Part shown: one piece after another, positions 1 to 10,905 of the stretch
Layout of the letters: the number at the start of each line of letters is the position of its first letter
Numbering within the stretch: position 1 is the first letter of the stretch
Assembly (NCBI GenBank): GCA_003224055.1
Contig: QHYE01000003.1
Span: 1 to 64,000, forward strand
Origin: Acidobacteriota bacterium
GTDB taxonomy: Bacteria > Acidobacteriota > Terriglobia > Acidiferrales > UBA7541
Direction of reading: 5' to 3'
DNA: 64,000 nt
Position numbers and translations under genes: made by a program
Notes under the pieces: generated by a model
Database searches by the model: none
What the model saw: only the letters and a program-made list of their open reading frames with translations
Told to the model about the DNA's origin: nothing

Positions 1-148
1 CGGCAGGCAGCGAACTGGCGGAAATAGGAAACACTTTGGGTCACCGGGTCCACATCTAGTTGGGGCCTCTGGCGGCACGAAGATTGCCCGAGAGCATCTA
101 ACCTAAGGTAGGCGGCAGAGCGGTACGAGGCGGGCGCAGATCATCAGA

Positions 149-925
149 ATGATGCAGGAAGCAAAATACGTCAACGGTAAGGCCGAAAGCAGCTTGGGAA
201 CGGCAGGCATTGTGCTGGAAACGCGCGACCTGAAAAAAACTTACGGAAGCGGCGAGAAGAGTCTTCCAATCCTGGTGAATGCAAATCTGATTTTGCGGCG
301 AGGGGAGATGGTGGCGATTGTTGCACCATCGGGAGCGGGCAAAAGCACTCTGCTGCATCTGCTGGCTGCGCTAGACACGCCAACGAGCGGTACAGTATAC
401 TTCGCAACGAAAGCCATTGAAACAAATGATGACGTGGCGCTGGCGGAATTCCGGAATCGTGCCGTGGGATTCTTGTGGCAGCGGCACCAATTGCTGCCGG
501 ATTTTACGGCTGCGGAAAACGTAGCCATGCCGCTGCTGTTGCGCGGCGACGATTTTACTTCCGCGCTGGGGACGGCGCGAGAGTGGCTGGCGGAGGTTGG
601 CTTGGGAAACCGGGCGGACCACCGTGTAGGGGAACTCTCCGGAGGGGAACAGCAGCGCGTCGCGATTGCCCGGGCGCTCGTCACCGGGCCGCAGGTGCTG
701 TTGGCCGATGAACCTACCGGAGATTTGGACGAGCAAAATGCCTTAGCCGTGTTTGAGCTGCTGGAACGGCTGCACCGCACGCACAAATTGACGTCGTTGA
801 TCGCGACGCACAATTTGAAGCTCGCCGCGCGATGCGACCGGGTTCTGGGACTGGAACATGGCGTTCTGCGATCTCGCGAGGCTGCGGCCTCCGCGAGCAG
901 GGCCCCAGGGGGAGAAGCGAGCTAA
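149..925 (+). CDS. ABC transporter ATP-binding protein, LolD/MacB-like
   Basis: ATPase subunit of an ABC transporter of the LolD/FtsE/MacB branch, which powers membrane partners that extract lipoproteins or export substrates. Visible motifs: Walker A APSGAGKS at residues 59-66, signature LSGGEQQR at 163-170, Walker B VLLADEPT at 183-190, and a switch His in IATHN. Length (258 aa) is normal for the family. No permease follows; any partner would lie upstream of the window edge. Its TAA stop is one base before the GTG start of clpC, so the two are probably co-transcribed and translationally coupled. The start is uncertain: two adjacent ATG codons (149, 152) and no clear ribosome binding site. 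The exact substrate cannot be told from the sequence. Confidence 0.88.
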   Translation: MMQEAKYVNGKAESSLGTAGIVLETRDLKKTYGSGEKSLPILVNANLILRRGEMVAIVAPSGAGKSTLLHLLAALDTPTSGTVYFATKAIETNDDVALAEFRNRAVGFLWQRHQLLPDFTAAENVAMPLLLRGDDFTSALGTAREWLAEVGLGNRADHRVGELSGGEQQRVAIARALVTGPQVLLADEPTGDLDEQNALAVFELLERLHRTHKLTSLIATHNLKLAARCDRVLGLEHGVLRSREAAASASRAPGGEAS

Positions 926-926
926 C

Positions 927-3353
927 GTGTTCGAACGGTACACAGAGAAAGCGCGTCGGGTCATATTCTTTGCGAGGTACGAAGCCAGCCAATACGGCAG
1001 CCCGTACATCGAGACGGAGCATTTGCTGCTCGGCTTGATGCGCGAGGACAAGGCGCTAGCGAACCGATTTCTGCGGCAGCAGGGGTCGATCGAATCGATT
1101 CGCAAAGAGATCGAAGCGCGCATCACGATTCGCGAACGGATTTCCACTTCGGTGGAAGTGCCGCTGAGCGCGGAGTGCAAGCGCATCCTTAATATGGCGG
1201 CAGAAGAAGCGGAACGGCTCGGCCATAAGCATGTCGGCACCGAGCATTTGCTGCTGGGCATCCTGCGCGAAGAAAAATGTTTTGGCGCGGAAATACTGAT
1301 GGAGCGCGGGCTGCGGCTGTCCACTTTGCGCGAGGAGTTGGCGCGCACTTCAGGAGAAAAAGCGACGGCGGCGCGGCCCAAAGAGACTTCGCTGCTCGCG
1401 GAGTTCAGCCGGGACCTGACGCAAGCGGCGGGCGAAGGCTCGCTTGACCCGCTGGTCGGACGTGAAGGCGAAGTGGAGCGCGTGATTCAGATTCTTTGCC
1501 GGCGGACGAAGAACAATCCGGTGCTGATCGGGGAGCCGGGAGTCGGCAAGACGGCGATCGTGGAAGGTTTAGCGCAGCGGATTTCCGATGGAGACGTGCC
1601 GCCATTTCTGGCGGACAAGCGGATTCTTTCGCTGGATCTTTCCTTGATTGTGGCGGGCACGAAATACCGCGGACAGTTCGAAGAACGGCTGAAGACCATC
1701 ATGAAAGAATTGATGGAAAGCCAGAATGCAATTATTTTCATTGATGAGCTGCACACGCTGGTGGGCGCGGGGTCAGCGGAAGGGTCGCTGGACGCGGCGA
1801 ACATTTTGAAACCGGCGCTTTCGCGGGGCGAGATTCAGTGCATCGGGGCGACGACACCGGGCGAATACCGGAAATCGGTGGAAAAGGATCGCTCGCTGGA
1901 GCGGCGCTTCCAGGCGGTGAAAGTTCCGGCCCCGAACGAAGAAGAAGCGGTATTGGTGATTCAGGGCGTGCGGGAACGGTATGAGAAATTCCACGCGGTC
2001 AGTTACACCGACGAAGCGTTGCGCTACTCGGTTTATCTTTCGAACCGCTACATTCCCGATCGTTTTCTTCCGGACAAGGCCATTGATTTAATTGACGAGG
2101 CCGGAGCGCGCGTGAAGCTGAGGCAGGCCACCGTTCCGGAAGAAGTCGGGGAAGTGCAGAAGCGCGTGAAATTCATCACGCACCGGATGGAAACGGCGAT
2201 CGCCAATCACGAATTTGAAAAGGCGCGTTTCTACTCGGAAGAAGAACGCAAGGAAAAAGAAAACCTGCGCGGGTTGCGCGAGCGTTACAAGCTGGATGAC
2301 GCGTCCACGGGCATCGTGACGCGCGAGGATATCGAAGAAGTGGTTTCGCGCTGGACGGGCGTGGGCGTCACTTCCATTAAGGAAGACGAGCAACAGAAGT
2401 TGCTGCGCATCGAGCCGGAGCTGCACAAGAGGGTGATCAGCCAGGACAAGGCCATCACGGCGCTGGCGCGGGCGATTCGCCGCAGCCGAGCGGGGCTGAA
2501 GTCGCCGCTGCGTCCGGTGGGTTGTTTCTTCTTCCTCGGGCCGACGGGCGTAGGCAAGACCGAAGTAGCGCGGCGCCTGGCGGAATTTTTGTTTGGTTCG
2601 GAGAAGTCGCTGGTGCGATTCGATATGTCGGAGTTCATGGAAAAGCACTCCGTTTCGAAGCTCATCGGCGCGCCTCCAGGGTACGTGGGCTACGAAGAAG
2701 GCGGTCAGTTGACGGAGCGCGTCCGCCGGACTCCTTACTCGGTGATCCTGCTAGATGAAATCGAGAAGGCGCATCCGGACGTCTTTAACATTCTGTTGCA
2801 GGTGTTTGAAGACGGCCAGTTGACGGACGGGCTCGGCAATACCGTGGATTTCCGGAACACGATCATCATCATGACGTCCAATCTGGGTGCGCGGCACTTG
2901 CAGAAGCGCACCACGATGGGCTTCCAGTCCGGCGCGGATGAAGCCGGGCAGAAGAGCATGGAAGACATGGTGATGAACGAAGTAAAGCGGGTGTTCAATC
3001 CGGAGTTCCTCAACCGGTTGGACGAAGTGATCATATTCAATCCGCTCGGCGACGAAGACCTGCTCCGCATCATAGATTTGCTGGTGGGCCAGCTGAACGA
3101 CACGCTGATTCACCGGCAGGTGCAGATCGTGCTGTCGCCGGAAGCACGGCAGTGGATCCTCGAGAAAACGTGCGCGGACCGCAATTATGGCGCGCGTCCG
3201 TTGCGCAGGGCTTTGCAGAAGTATGTAGAGGACCCGCTCTCCGAGGCGCTGATCCAGGGTGGAATCCAAAGGCCCGCGACACTCCAGATTTATGTCGCAG
3301 GGGAAGGCCTTTCGTTCCGGCCCGTCGGTGAGGCAACCCCGGTCGTCCACTAG
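927..3353 (+). CDS. clpC: ATP-dependent Clp protease ATP-binding subunit ClpC
   Basis: Hexameric AAA+ unfoldase that feeds substrates to ClpP. From the GTG at 927 it has 808 aa, the usual ClpC length. Order: two Clp-N repeats (about 1-145), first AAA+ module with Walker A GEPGVGKT at 202-209 and Walker B IIFIDELH, a UVR-type coiled region near 415-450, second AAA+ module with GPTGVGKT at 538-545 and VILLDEIE, then the small C-terminal D2 domain. The start was chosen because the encoded [20 protein letters not shown] matches the canonical ClpC N-terminus and GGGGGAG precedes the GTG; the longer open frame from 858 overlaps the upstream ATPase gene and is not needed. No ctsR or mcsAB genes are adjacent, unlike the Bacillus clpC operon. 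Confidence 0.97.
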   Translation: MFERYTEKARRVIFFARYEASQYGSPYIETEHLLLGLMREDKALANRFLRQQGSIESIRKEIEARITIRERISTSVEVPLSAECKRILNMAAEEAERLGHKHVGTEHLLLGILREEKCFGAEILMERGLRLSTLREELARTSGEKATAARPKETSLLAEFSRDLTQAAGEGSLDPLVGREGEVERVIQILCRRTKNNPVLIGEPGVGKTAIVEGLAQRISDGDVPPFLADKRILSLDLSLIVAGTKYRGQFEERLKTIMKELMESQNAIIFIDELHTLVGAGSAEGSLDAANILKPALSRGEIQCIGATTPGEYRKSVEKDRSLERRFQAVKVPAPNEEEAVLVIQGVRERYEKFHAVSYTDEALRYSVYLSNRYIPDRFLPDKAIDLIDEAGARVKLRQATVPEEVGEVQKRVKFITHRMETAIANHEFEKARFYSEEERKEKENLRGLRERYKLDDASTGIVTREDIEEVVSRWTGVGVTSIKEDEQQKLLRIEPELHKRVISQDKAITALARAIRRSRAGLKSPLRPVGCFFFLGPTGVGKTEVARRLAEFLFGSEKSLVRFDMSEFMEKHSVSKLIGAPPGYVGYEEGGQLTERVRRTPYSVILLDEIEKAHPDVFNILLQVFEDGQLTDGLGNTVDFRNTIIIMTSNLGARHLQKRTTMGFQSGADEAGQKSMEDMVMNEVKRVFNPEFLNRLDEVIIFNPLGDEDLLRIIDLLVGQLNDTLIHRQVQIVLSPEARQWILEKTCADRNYGARPLRRALQKYVEDPLSEALIQGGIQRPATLQIYVAGEGLSFRPVGEATPVVH

Positions 3354-3461
3354 CGAATCTGACACAACGCACGGGTAATTCCGACCGGGTCGGGATCGAC
3401 GCACGGCCGGCCCATACCGGGTCCGGCGGGAGAAGAACAACTTGGGTTCGGGGGCGCGGCC

Positions 3462-6400
3462 TTGACGACCTCAACGGCCGCTTACAGGAAAGTTTGTTCG
3501 GCGTTTGGGATTTTAGCGGCTCGACTGACGCGAGCAATTGCGATCGTATTCTTTCTTGCGATTGCATCTCCCGGAGCGAGGCCGGAAAATCTCCCCGCGA
3601 ACGCGTCTGCACCTGATACACCCGCAATACTTTTTTCCGCTTCGATCGATTGGAATACCGGGAATGATGTCGTTGAGGATCACTCGACCGCAGCCTCCGC
3701 CGAAGCGCAGCAGGCTGCCGCGCAGCAGCAATACGTGATCGATCGAATCGATTTTGTGGGGAATCGCCGGGTGCGCAGCGACACGCTGAAAGCGCGCATC
3801 TTCAGCCGCGACGGGGACAATTACAACGAAGAGACGCTGCGACGCGATTTTCAAGCGCTGTGGAACACGCAGTTTTTTGAGGACGTGAAACTGCGCGTGG
3901 AAGATTCGCCGAACCGCGTCAACGGGAAAATCATTATTTTCGACGTGAAAGAGCGGCCGCAGATTCGCCGCATCCGTTATGAAGGAATCCACTCGATCTC
4001 CGAATCGGACATTCTGGACCGGTTCAAGGAGCGCAAAGTCGGGCTCAGCGTCGAAAGCCAGTTTGATCCGACGAGGATCAAGAAGGCGGAAGTAGTACTG
4101 AAGGATTTGCTCGGAGAGCACGGGCGGCAGTTCGCGAAGGTGACGCCGCAGTATGAACGGATTGCTTCGAGCAACGCGGTGATTCTAGTTTTCAAGATCG
4201 AGGAAGGGCCCAAGGTAAAAGTCGGGCAGATCAAGTTCAAGGGGAATCACGCGTTCAGCGACCGCAAACTCATCCGGGCGATGAGACATGACCGGCCGTA
4301 TTCGATTCCACTTTATTTCTGGTATATCCCGGTGCTTTCGAAAACCTACGATCGCCAGAAACTGAACGAGGATCTGGAGGTCGGTGTTCGCGGGCTGTAC
4401 CGCGACAACGGATATTTCAAGGTGTCCGTCGGCGATCCGATTCTCGAAAACCTCGACACGCGCAACAACCGCCTGGGAGTTCCGCTGGTGCTGGGACGCA
4501 CGGACGGCAAGGCCGTCAACATCACGATTCAGATCGAAGAAGGCGAGCGCTACCGGATGGGCACGCTGAAAATCGTGAGCGCCGATCCGGACAAGGCGCT
4601 GTCGCTGAAGGTAGATGCGCTCAAGAGCGCGTTTCCGCTCAAACAGGGAGACATCTTCTCCACCGAAAAAGTGCGGAAGGCTCTGGAGAACTACGGGAAA
4701 ATTTACGGCGAGTACGGATTCATCGACTTCACGCCGGAGCCGGACACGGAAATCGACGAAGCCAACAAAGTGATCAACCTTACGATGCGGTTTGACGAGC
4801 AGAAGCAGTACACGGTGAGGCGGATCGATTTCACCGGAAACACCACGACGCGCGACAAGGTCATCCGGCGCGAGCTGCTCATCGACGAAGGCCAGCTCTT
4901 CAACAAGCGATACTGGGAACTGAGTATCCTGCGGCTGAATCAACTCGACTATTTTGACAGGATCGAAGCGGACAAGGCCGCGGAGCTAAAGAAAAACACC
5001 AAGGACGGCACGGTGGACATCACGCTCAAGCTCAAGGAGAAGGGCAAGCAGTCCATCGGCTTGCAGGGCGGGGTAAGCGGGCTGGCCGGAAGTTTCCTCG
5101 GGCTGACCTACCAGACCAACAATTTCCTGGGACTTGGCGAGACGCTCACGTTTTCGGCGCAGTTCGGCGATCTGACGCGCAGCTTCATGTTCGGATTCAC
5201 AGAGCCGTATCTCTTCGACCGGCCGATCTCGACGGGTTTCACGATCTTCTCCAGCCGTTACAAGTTTGACCAGGCGCGGCAGGCGGCGCTTTTCACCGGC
5301 CAGAGCGTCAGCGTCAATCCACAATTCATCCAGAACTACAACCAGGACAGCACGGGGTTCACGGTGTATGCGAGCTATCCGCTGCGCAAATTGTCGTTCA
5401 CCCGAGTGGCCCTCAATTATGGGCTGACGCGCACGAACATCACGGCGTTTAACGATGCTTCGAAATTATTGTTCACGCAATTGCAATTCCGGAGCATCGC
5501 AGGCCCGAGCGCGCTGAACGGAATCGTCTCCAGCACGATCACCCCGACAATTTCCTATAACACGGTGAACCATCCGATAAATCCCACAGGCGGGAAGAGC
5601 TATTACTATTCGCTGGCGTTTTCGGGCGGCCCGCTGGGCGGCAACGTCAAGAGCATCACCAACGTTTTTGATTGGAAGTATTTCCATCCGATCAACAAGA
5701 GGCGAAATGTCCTGAGCTTCCATGCGACGGGAGCATTCACCACGGGATACGGGGGCGGAGAGCCACCGCCCTACAGCCGGTTCTACATGGGCGGAGAGAG
5801 TGATATTCGCGGATTCGACATCCGCTCCATCACTCCGGTGACGTTTATTCCCGTCGCCAGCACGCAACAATTTACCTACCTGTGCGGAACCTGCTTGAAC
5901 GCCTTTGGCCAGCCCACCCAGCGGACTTTCAACGTACCACTGCTGGGCTATACCATTTCCTTCCCCGGCGGCGACACGCAGAGCTACGGGAATTTTGAAT
6001 ATCGCATCCCCATCATCGGCACTACCGTGCAAATAGGGCTTTTCCTGGATGGCGGAACCAACGGCATTCTACGCAAGGGTGCGTTGAGGCTGGATAACAC
6101 TGGCTTCGAGAACCTGAAAACTCAATTCCCGGAGGCGCAGAGTTTGGCGGGATTGTCGCAGCGGCTCTCCATTGCACCGGGAACGAACTTCCGGCTGCGG
6201 GGCTCGACGGGGATCGAATTTGTGGTTCAATTGCCAATCATCCAGGCGCCGTTCCGGGTGTATTACGCCTACAATCTCCACCGGCTGCATACGCAGGTGA
6301 TCGCGCCGCCGGACTACCTCAATCCAAGCGAGATTTGCGATCAGATTGGACCGAACTGTCCGCAAATAGGATTGTTGCCCAGCACGCTGCCGCCGGATGT

Positions 6401-6512
6401 GTGGTTCAACCAGGTCAAACCTACGATCTTGCAGTTGCAGAACAATCCAGGGCGCCTGAACTATTTCGAGCCGGAGCGGACGTTTCGCTTTACGGTCAGC
6501 CGGACGTTCTAG
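3462..6512 (+). CDS. bamA: Outer membrane protein assembly factor BamA (Omp85)
   Basis: Central beta-barrel of the BAM complex that inserts outer-membrane proteins. The N-terminus has a hydrophobic signal segment (about residues 24-40) ending near a small-residue cleavage site. Tandem POTRA domains follow from about residue 92 (IDRIDFVGNRRV), and a surface-antigen barrel occupies roughly residues 545-1016. The last residue is Phe (TVSRTF), as expected for a BAM substrate or barrel. At 1016 aa it is longer than E. coli BamA (about 810 aa), mainly from longer POTRA linkers and extra extracellular loops, including one with two Cys (CGTC near residue 807). The likely start is a TTG at 3462; no ATG is available before the signal peptide, so the start is moderately uncertain. 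It is followed by a lipoprotein gene and skp. Confidence 0.95.
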   Translation: MTTSTAAYRKVCSAFGILAARLTRAIAIVFFLAIASPGARPENLPANASAPDTPAILFSASIDWNTGNDVVEDHSTAASAEAQQAAAQQQYVIDRIDFVGNRRVRSDTLKARIFSRDGDNYNEETLRRDFQALWNTQFFEDVKLRVEDSPNRVNGKIIIFDVKERPQIRRIRYEGIHSISESDILDRFKERKVGLSVESQFDPTRIKKAEVVLKDLLGEHGRQFAKVTPQYERIASSNAVILVFKIEEGPKVKVGQIKFKGNHAFSDRKLIRAMRHDRPYSIPLYFWYIPVLSKTYDRQKLNEDLEVGVRGLYRDNGYFKVSVGDPILENLDTRNNRLGVPLVLGRTDGKAVNITIQIEEGERYRMGTLKIVSADPDKALSLKVDALKSAFPLKQGDIFSTEKVRKALENYGKIYGEYGFIDFTPEPDTEIDEANKVINLTMRFDEQKQYTVRRIDFTGNTTTRDKVIRRELLIDEGQLFNKRYWELSILRLNQLDYFDRIEADKAAELKKNTKDGTVDITLKLKEKGKQSIGLQGGVSGLAGSFLGLTYQTNNFLGLGETLTFSAQFGDLTRSFMFGFTEPYLFDRPISTGFTIFSSRYKFDQARQAALFTGQSVSVNPQFIQNYNQDSTGFTVYASYPLRKLSFTRVALNYGLTRTNITAFNDASKLLFTQLQFRSIAGPSALNGIVSSTITPTISYNTVNHPINPTGGKSYYYSLAFSGGPLGGNVKSITNVFDWKYFHPINKRRNVLSFHATGAFTTGYGGGEPPPYSRFYMGGESDIRGFDIRSITPVTFIPVASTQQFTYLCGTCLNAFGQPTQRTFNVPLLGYTISFPGGDTQSYGNFEYRIPIIGTTVQIGLFLDGGTNGILRKGALRLDNTGFENLKTQFPEAQSLAGLSQRLSIAPGTNFRLRGSTGIEFVVQLPIIQAPFRVYYAYNLHRLHTQVIAPPDYLNPSEICDQIGPNCPQIGLLPSTLPPDVWFNQVKPTILQLQNNPGRLNYFEPERTFRFTVSRTF

Positions 6513-6607
6513 AGTTTGCTTTTTTGAGTTGCGAGACCTTGGGAATTCAGCGATACAGCGTCCGACAATGAAGTGAAAGGCGCGCGAAGGCGGGGGAGAA
6601 AGTGGTT

Positions 6608-9600
6608 ATGAAGTGGCGAAACATTTCAAAGAGCATCCTGTTGGCGGCAGCGGCCGCTTGCCTGTGGGTCAGTGCCTGCGGCGGCGGCAACCAAGCCAAT
6701 CAGGTCGTGGTCCAGGTAAGTCCCGCGGGGGGCACGCTGGTGGTAAAACAGGACGTGACTCTCACTGCGATCGTGACCGGTGCGACCGATGTATCCTCGA
6801 CGTTTGACTGCAGCTTTACTACGACACCCAATGCGACCACGGCGGATCCGAACCCCAAGGCCTCGACGCCCGCTGCGTGCACAAGTGCGAACGGGGAGGT
6901 CGGAACGCTTGGAGATATCCAGAACACCAGTACCACCACGAATTCCACCGCCAAGTACACGGCGCCGGCGACATTTCCTGATCCGACCAAGTACCCCAAT
7001 CTACAGGTGATTATCACCGCTACGGCAAAGGCCGACACGAAGAAGACCGGGAAGTCCACCATCACCATAGATTCGGGCATCCGGATTCAGATGGTGCCCA
7101 CGACGGCGACGCTGGCGACAGGCGAAAAGAAGCAATTTTTTGCGGAAGATTTGATCGGCGTGGTGATCCCGAACACTGATCTGAAATGGGATGTCACCGC
7201 GGACGCTACAGCGACGACGAAAAGCGTGACCTGCACGCCGACCTGCGGCACGGTTGACAACGCGACTGGTATTTACACCGCGCCGGCCACCGTGCCGACA
7301 CAAGCGACCGCGACTATTTTCGCAGTCTCCAAGATTGACCCGACTCGCGGAGCGCAGGCAGCCATTACCATTGTCGCAGCAGGGAATATGACTTTTAGCG
7401 GCATTTCGCCTTCTATCGTGCCGCAGGGAGCGCTTCAGCAGGATATTTTCCTGGCGGCAACCAACGCCACGTCACAGATCGGCGTAACTGTCACCAACCT
7501 TGCGGATAGCACCAATTTATTTATAGCCCCAGAACAAATCAAAGTGGTCTTCCCCGCCGGGAGCAGCACTGCCTCGATCGGCGCTCGGGTTCGCTTGACA
7601 GCGGAGGACCTGCAGACCGCGGGACATTTTCAGATTCAAGTTTCAAGCAGCAACCCTTCGGTCACCGTCACAGGTGGACCATTTCCACTGGACATCATAC
7701 CCAATCGCCCGACGCTCGTCGGAGCCGCGCCTGACAATTTTCAGGAGTCCACGCTGGGCCAGACCAACGGCGTACCGTTCGTGATCGACGGCGGATTCTT
7801 TGGTCCTCCAAGTTCTTCTCTCATCGCCACCAAAGTAAATGGACAACTAATTCTGGCCAACACCAACCCCTCCAGTACGCTTGTTCCTTCGGCGCGACGT
7901 ATTCTCGGCAACCTACCTGTTCCTCTCGGACCCGTTTCTAATGCGGGATTGTTTCCTGTCAGCGTGGAGCACTCGGCGACCGCGACGGGGCCGTTTGGCC
8001 CTCCGACTCCCACCACTGTCTTTACAAATATTGCGGTAATTCCGGATTACGGCGCGTCGAATCGGGCGACTTTATTCTCAACGCTTACGCTCCCCGCAGC
8101 GTCCAAACCCAGCGGAATTGCACTGGATCCCTCGCTCGGGTACGCGATTGTAACGCTTGCCGGCCTGAATACTTCGGGCAGCAACACCAATACACAGAAC
8201 AATGTGCAATTCATCAATTTGGCCGGGGGGACGCCTGCGCTGGGAGTGCTGGCTTCCTCAGGGGGAAATGTCGCGACGGCCGTTGCCGTTGACGATCAAT
8301 TGCACGTGGCTGCGGTCGTGAATTACGGGAGCCGAACTCTTTCCGTGCTGTCCATTCCGTCGGGCGCGCTGGTGGCCACAATCGACCTCAGCGGCGTGAT
8401 TCCGCCGCCAAATCCGATCCCCACGAATCCACCATTCGTGCCGCCGTTCCCCTATTCCGTAGGAGTTGATCCCTTCTCACACCGCGGACTGGTCGCCTTT
8501 GCGTCCACAAACGTAGGCTTGGTGGTCAACCTAGATCCCACTGCCACACCGGCCTGTCTCCCGTTTGCAACGCAGACGACGTACTGCCCGATCGCCTACG
8601 TAACTCTGGCTACGGGTTCGAGTCCCCAGGTTGCATTCGAAGCGGGTGCGCGCCTTGCGTATGTCACGCCGGGAGGTCAGGGGCTTATCTCTGCGGTGAA
8701 TCTCGCCAATCCGTCGACGGGAAGTGTAGGGATTGTCAGCGCGACGCGAGCTTCCAATGTGGTCATGATCAAGACGGCCGCACCCCACAAATTAATCCCA
8801 GGCAATCCTGGAACCGTACTCATCAGCGGATTGCCACCTGGAACCACAAACAGCACAAATTTCAATGGTTCGTTCGCAGTAGGCACTGTACTGGACGCCA
8901 ACAACTTCCAGTACGTCCAGGCCGCGCAAGACGATGTCTCCACGTGCACCACGACATGTCTGGCGAGTTCGGGAGTTCCTTTCTTGACATACACGGTCTC
9001 GCCCTCGATTGCGGGGATTGCCATCAATCCGATAACGCGTTTGGCGGTTTTGGCGGACACCAATACGACCTTCGGCCAGATCGCTTTTCTCGATCCGCAA
9101 AGCCAATCTGTCACCTCGATGACCGTGTTTGCCGGCGCCACCGGCCAAGTAAGTTCGGGCTCTCCGGAATTGGGCGCGACGAACGTTGCGTTCCAGCCGT
9201 TCACCAATACGGCGGTCTCTTTCAATCCTGCGCTCAACCAGGTTTCGCTGCTGGATCCGACGGCCCTGCAGAGATTGGCGATCATCGACACTAATCAGTC
9301 CGCGGCTGCTTCGGTTTGCGCCGCGAATTGCGGGTCGACTACGCCGCCTCCGACAAACGTATCTCTGACGGGAGCGATTGGTGTGGATAGCGTCCACAAC
9401 CTGGCGTTCGCGGTGAATTCCGGCAGCGGCAACATCTCCGTCTTCAAACTTGGGACGATTAAGCCGGTACACATTCAGCAAGTTTTGACTCCGGCGATTG
9501 ATGCACCGACAATTGCTGTTCCCGCGCAACTCTCTCAGGCCGTGAAGATCACGTCCGGCGTGGTGCCGGCGCCGGTGGGGCCGGTGCGAATACTGGGCGC

Positions 9601-10840
9601 GGGATTTACCAATCCCTCGCAAGTGCGGCTGGACGGCGTGGCGCTGCCGGGAGGCGTGACCTTTATCAGCAGCGAGGAACTGGATGTAACGATTCCGGTG
9701 ACGATGCCGAATCCGAGCGGTCCGAATCCCATTGGAATTCTCACGGGACCCCGGCATTTCGCGCTCGACGTGGTGAACAACCTGGGAATTGGATCGAACG
9801 TTATGGACTTCACGGTCGTGGAGGAAGTTCCCATTCCCGATTGTTCCGGCACGGCCGCGGCACCGGGTGGCGTTGCGATTGACGAGCTTCACAACATCGC
9901 ACTCGTGACCAACACCGGGTGCCACCAGGTTTCCGCCATCAGCCTGGACCCCGCAAACAATTTTGGGACGGTGCTAAAAGCGATTCAGACCGGCGGGACT
10001 CCTATAGGCGTGGCGGTTCTGCCGAGGCTCGCGATCAACGGCCAGGCTGCCGGCGCTTCCGGCGTGGCGGTGGTGACCAACAATTCGGCAAACACGGTTA
10101 CGATTCTCGATCTGGCAAGTCTAGCGCCTGTGACGGGTGTGACCGACATCACCGTCGGCACTGCTCCCAGCGGCGTGGCCATCAATCCGGAAACAAACCT
10201 CGCGGTGATCGCAAACACAGGTTCGAACTCGGTTTCGACCCTCGATCTCACTCCCTTGACTAAAAGTCCGATTGGCACTCTCGCACCTGCTACCGTAGCC
10301 GTAAACCAGAATCCCATTGCCGTGGCGATCGATCCTGACCGCGGAACGAACGGGCGTGGACTTGCCGTCGTAACTACCCTGCAGCTTAACGGGGCCTCGA
10401 CACCATTCGGGGCACTTGACGCCATTGACATCGGAGGAACGGTACCGGTCAAATCTTCGTCGGCTTCCATTTCAGGGCTGCTGTCCACGCCGACCGGAAT
10501 CGTGTTCGATCCCGCGGTTTCGCCGGCGCTTTTCTACGCGACGTCTACCCAGGGAAATCAGATTACGGCTTTCAATCCGACTACCGGTGGAGTTTCGTCA
10601 ATCAAAGTGGGGATTAATCCGATGGCGATCGCCTATAACTTCCAGAGCAGCACGATCTTGACGGTGAATGCGCTCAGCAATTCCATCTCGATTGTGGATT
10701 CGCAAACGTTCCGGACCAAGGCGACGCTGGGAATTGGGGGCAATTCGCGCTTTTCAACCGCGATACACACGCTAACGAACCTAGCAGTCATCGCGGACCA
10801 GGCGAACAACCGTGTGCTGCTATTCCCGGTTCCGAAATGA
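6608..10840 (+). CDS. Very large YVTN beta-propeller / IPT-TIG lipoprotein
   Basis: About 1410 aa. A lipobox LWVSAC places a lipidated Cys at about residue 24, so the protein should be membrane-anchored on the periplasmic or outer side. The N-terminal third is rich in Thr/Ala/Val and resembles bacterial Ig-like folds. The rest contains repeated 40-residue YVTN-type blades (for example GVAINPETNLAVIANTGSNS) and an IPT/TIG-like segment (VGPVRILGAGFTNPSQV). Function is unknown. It lies between bamA and the skp-like gene, where acidobacteria and other diderms usually have nothing this large. ATG at 6608 is preceded by GGGGGAG; a GTG two codons upstream (6602) is an alternative. Its own promoter is not obvious, so it may read through from bamA. 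Confidence 0.85.
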   Translation: MKWRNISKSILLAAAAACLWVSACGGGNQANQVVVQVSPAGGTLVVKQDVTLTAIVTGATDVSSTFDCSFTTTPNATTADPNPKASTPAACTSANGEVGTLGDIQNTSTTTNSTAKYTAPATFPDPTKYPNLQVIITATAKADTKKTGKSTITIDSGIRIQMVPTTATLATGEKKQFFAEDLIGVVIPNTDLKWDVTADATATTKSVTCTPTCGTVDNATGIYTAPATVPTQATATIFAVSKIDPTRGAQAAITIVAAGNMTFSGISPSIVPQGALQQDIFLAATNATSQIGVTVTNLADSTNLFIAPEQIKVVFPAGSSTASIGARVRLTAEDLQTAGHFQIQVSSSNPSVTVTGGPFPLDIIPNRPTLVGAAPDNFQESTLGQTNGVPFVIDGGFFGPPSSSLIATKVNGQLILANTNPSSTLVPSARRILGNLPVPLGPVSNAGLFPVSVEHSATATGPFGPPTPTTVFTNIAVIPDYGASNRATLFSTLTLPAASKPSGIALDPSLGYAIVTLAGLNTSGSNTNTQNNVQFINLAGGTPALGVLASSGGNVATAVAVDDQLHVAAVVNYGSRTLSVLSIPSGALVATIDLSGVIPPPNPIPTNPPFVPPFPYSVGVDPFSHRGLVAFASTNVGLVVNLDPTATPACLPFATQTTYCPIAYVTLATGSSPQVAFEAGARLAYVTPGGQGLISAVNLANPSTGSVGIVSATRASNVVMIKTAAPHKLIPGNPGTVLISGLPPGTTNSTNFNGSFAVGTVLDANNFQYVQAAQDDVSTCTTTCLASSGVPFLTYTVSPSIAGIAINPITRLAVLADTNTTFGQIAFLDPQSQSVTSMTVFAGATGQVSSGSPELGATNVAFQPFTNTAVSFNPALNQVSLLDPTALQRLAIIDTNQSAAASVCAANCGSTTPPPTNVSLTGAIGVDSVHNLAFAVNSGSGNISVFKLGTIKPVHIQQVLTPAIDAPTIAVPAQLSQAVKITSGVVPAPVGPVRILGAGFTNPSQVRLDGVALPGGVTFISSEELDVTIPVTMPNPSGPNPIGILTGPRHFALDVVNNLGIGSNVMDFTVVEEVPIPDCSGTAAAPGGVAIDELHNIALVTNTGCHQVSAISLDPANNFGTVLKAIQTGGTPIGVAVLPRLAINGQAAGASGVAVVTNNSANTVTILDLASLAPVTGVTDITVGTAPSGVAINPETNLAVIANTGSNSVSTLDLTPLTKSPIGTLAPATVAVNQNPIAVAIDPDRGTNGRGLAVVTTLQLNGASTPFGALDAIDIGGTVPVKSSSASISGLLSTPTGIVFDPAVSPALFYATSTQGNQITAFNPTTGGVSSIKVGINPMAIAYNFQSSTILTVNALSNSISIVDSQTFRTKATLGIGGNSRFSTAIHTLTNLAVIADQANNRVLLFPVPK

Positions 10841-10875
10841 GGACAGCGTATTGCGAGTGGAACCACGCTTTATGA

Positions 10876-10905
10876 TTGCGGGAGACAAAGCGCGTCGGCT
10901 ATACT
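10876..10905 (+). promoter_or_regulatory. Candidate sigma70 promoter for skp/ompH
   Basis: TTGCGG (10876-10881) and TATACT (10900-10905) separated by 18 bases, about 115 bases upstream of the ompH start. The -10 box sits in TATACTTTA, the same nonamer found in the rimP promoter. Assignment is by match to the consensus only. Confidence 0.5.

Noticed and set aside
1-59. Possible 3' end of an upstream gene (plus strand, frame ending TAG at 57-59)
   Set aside because: Only 18 codons are visible and the peptide could not be assigned; another frame is also open to 106, so no CDS is claimed.
6529-6557. TTGCGA-17-GATACA as a promoter for the lipoprotein gene
   Set aside because: The -10 box is poor (GATACA), so it was not listed as a feature.
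8792-9925. Long open frame (377 codons) antisense to the beta-propeller lipoprotein
   Set aside because: Arg/Asn/His-rich product with no family resemblance, typical of antisense shadows in a GC-rich gene.
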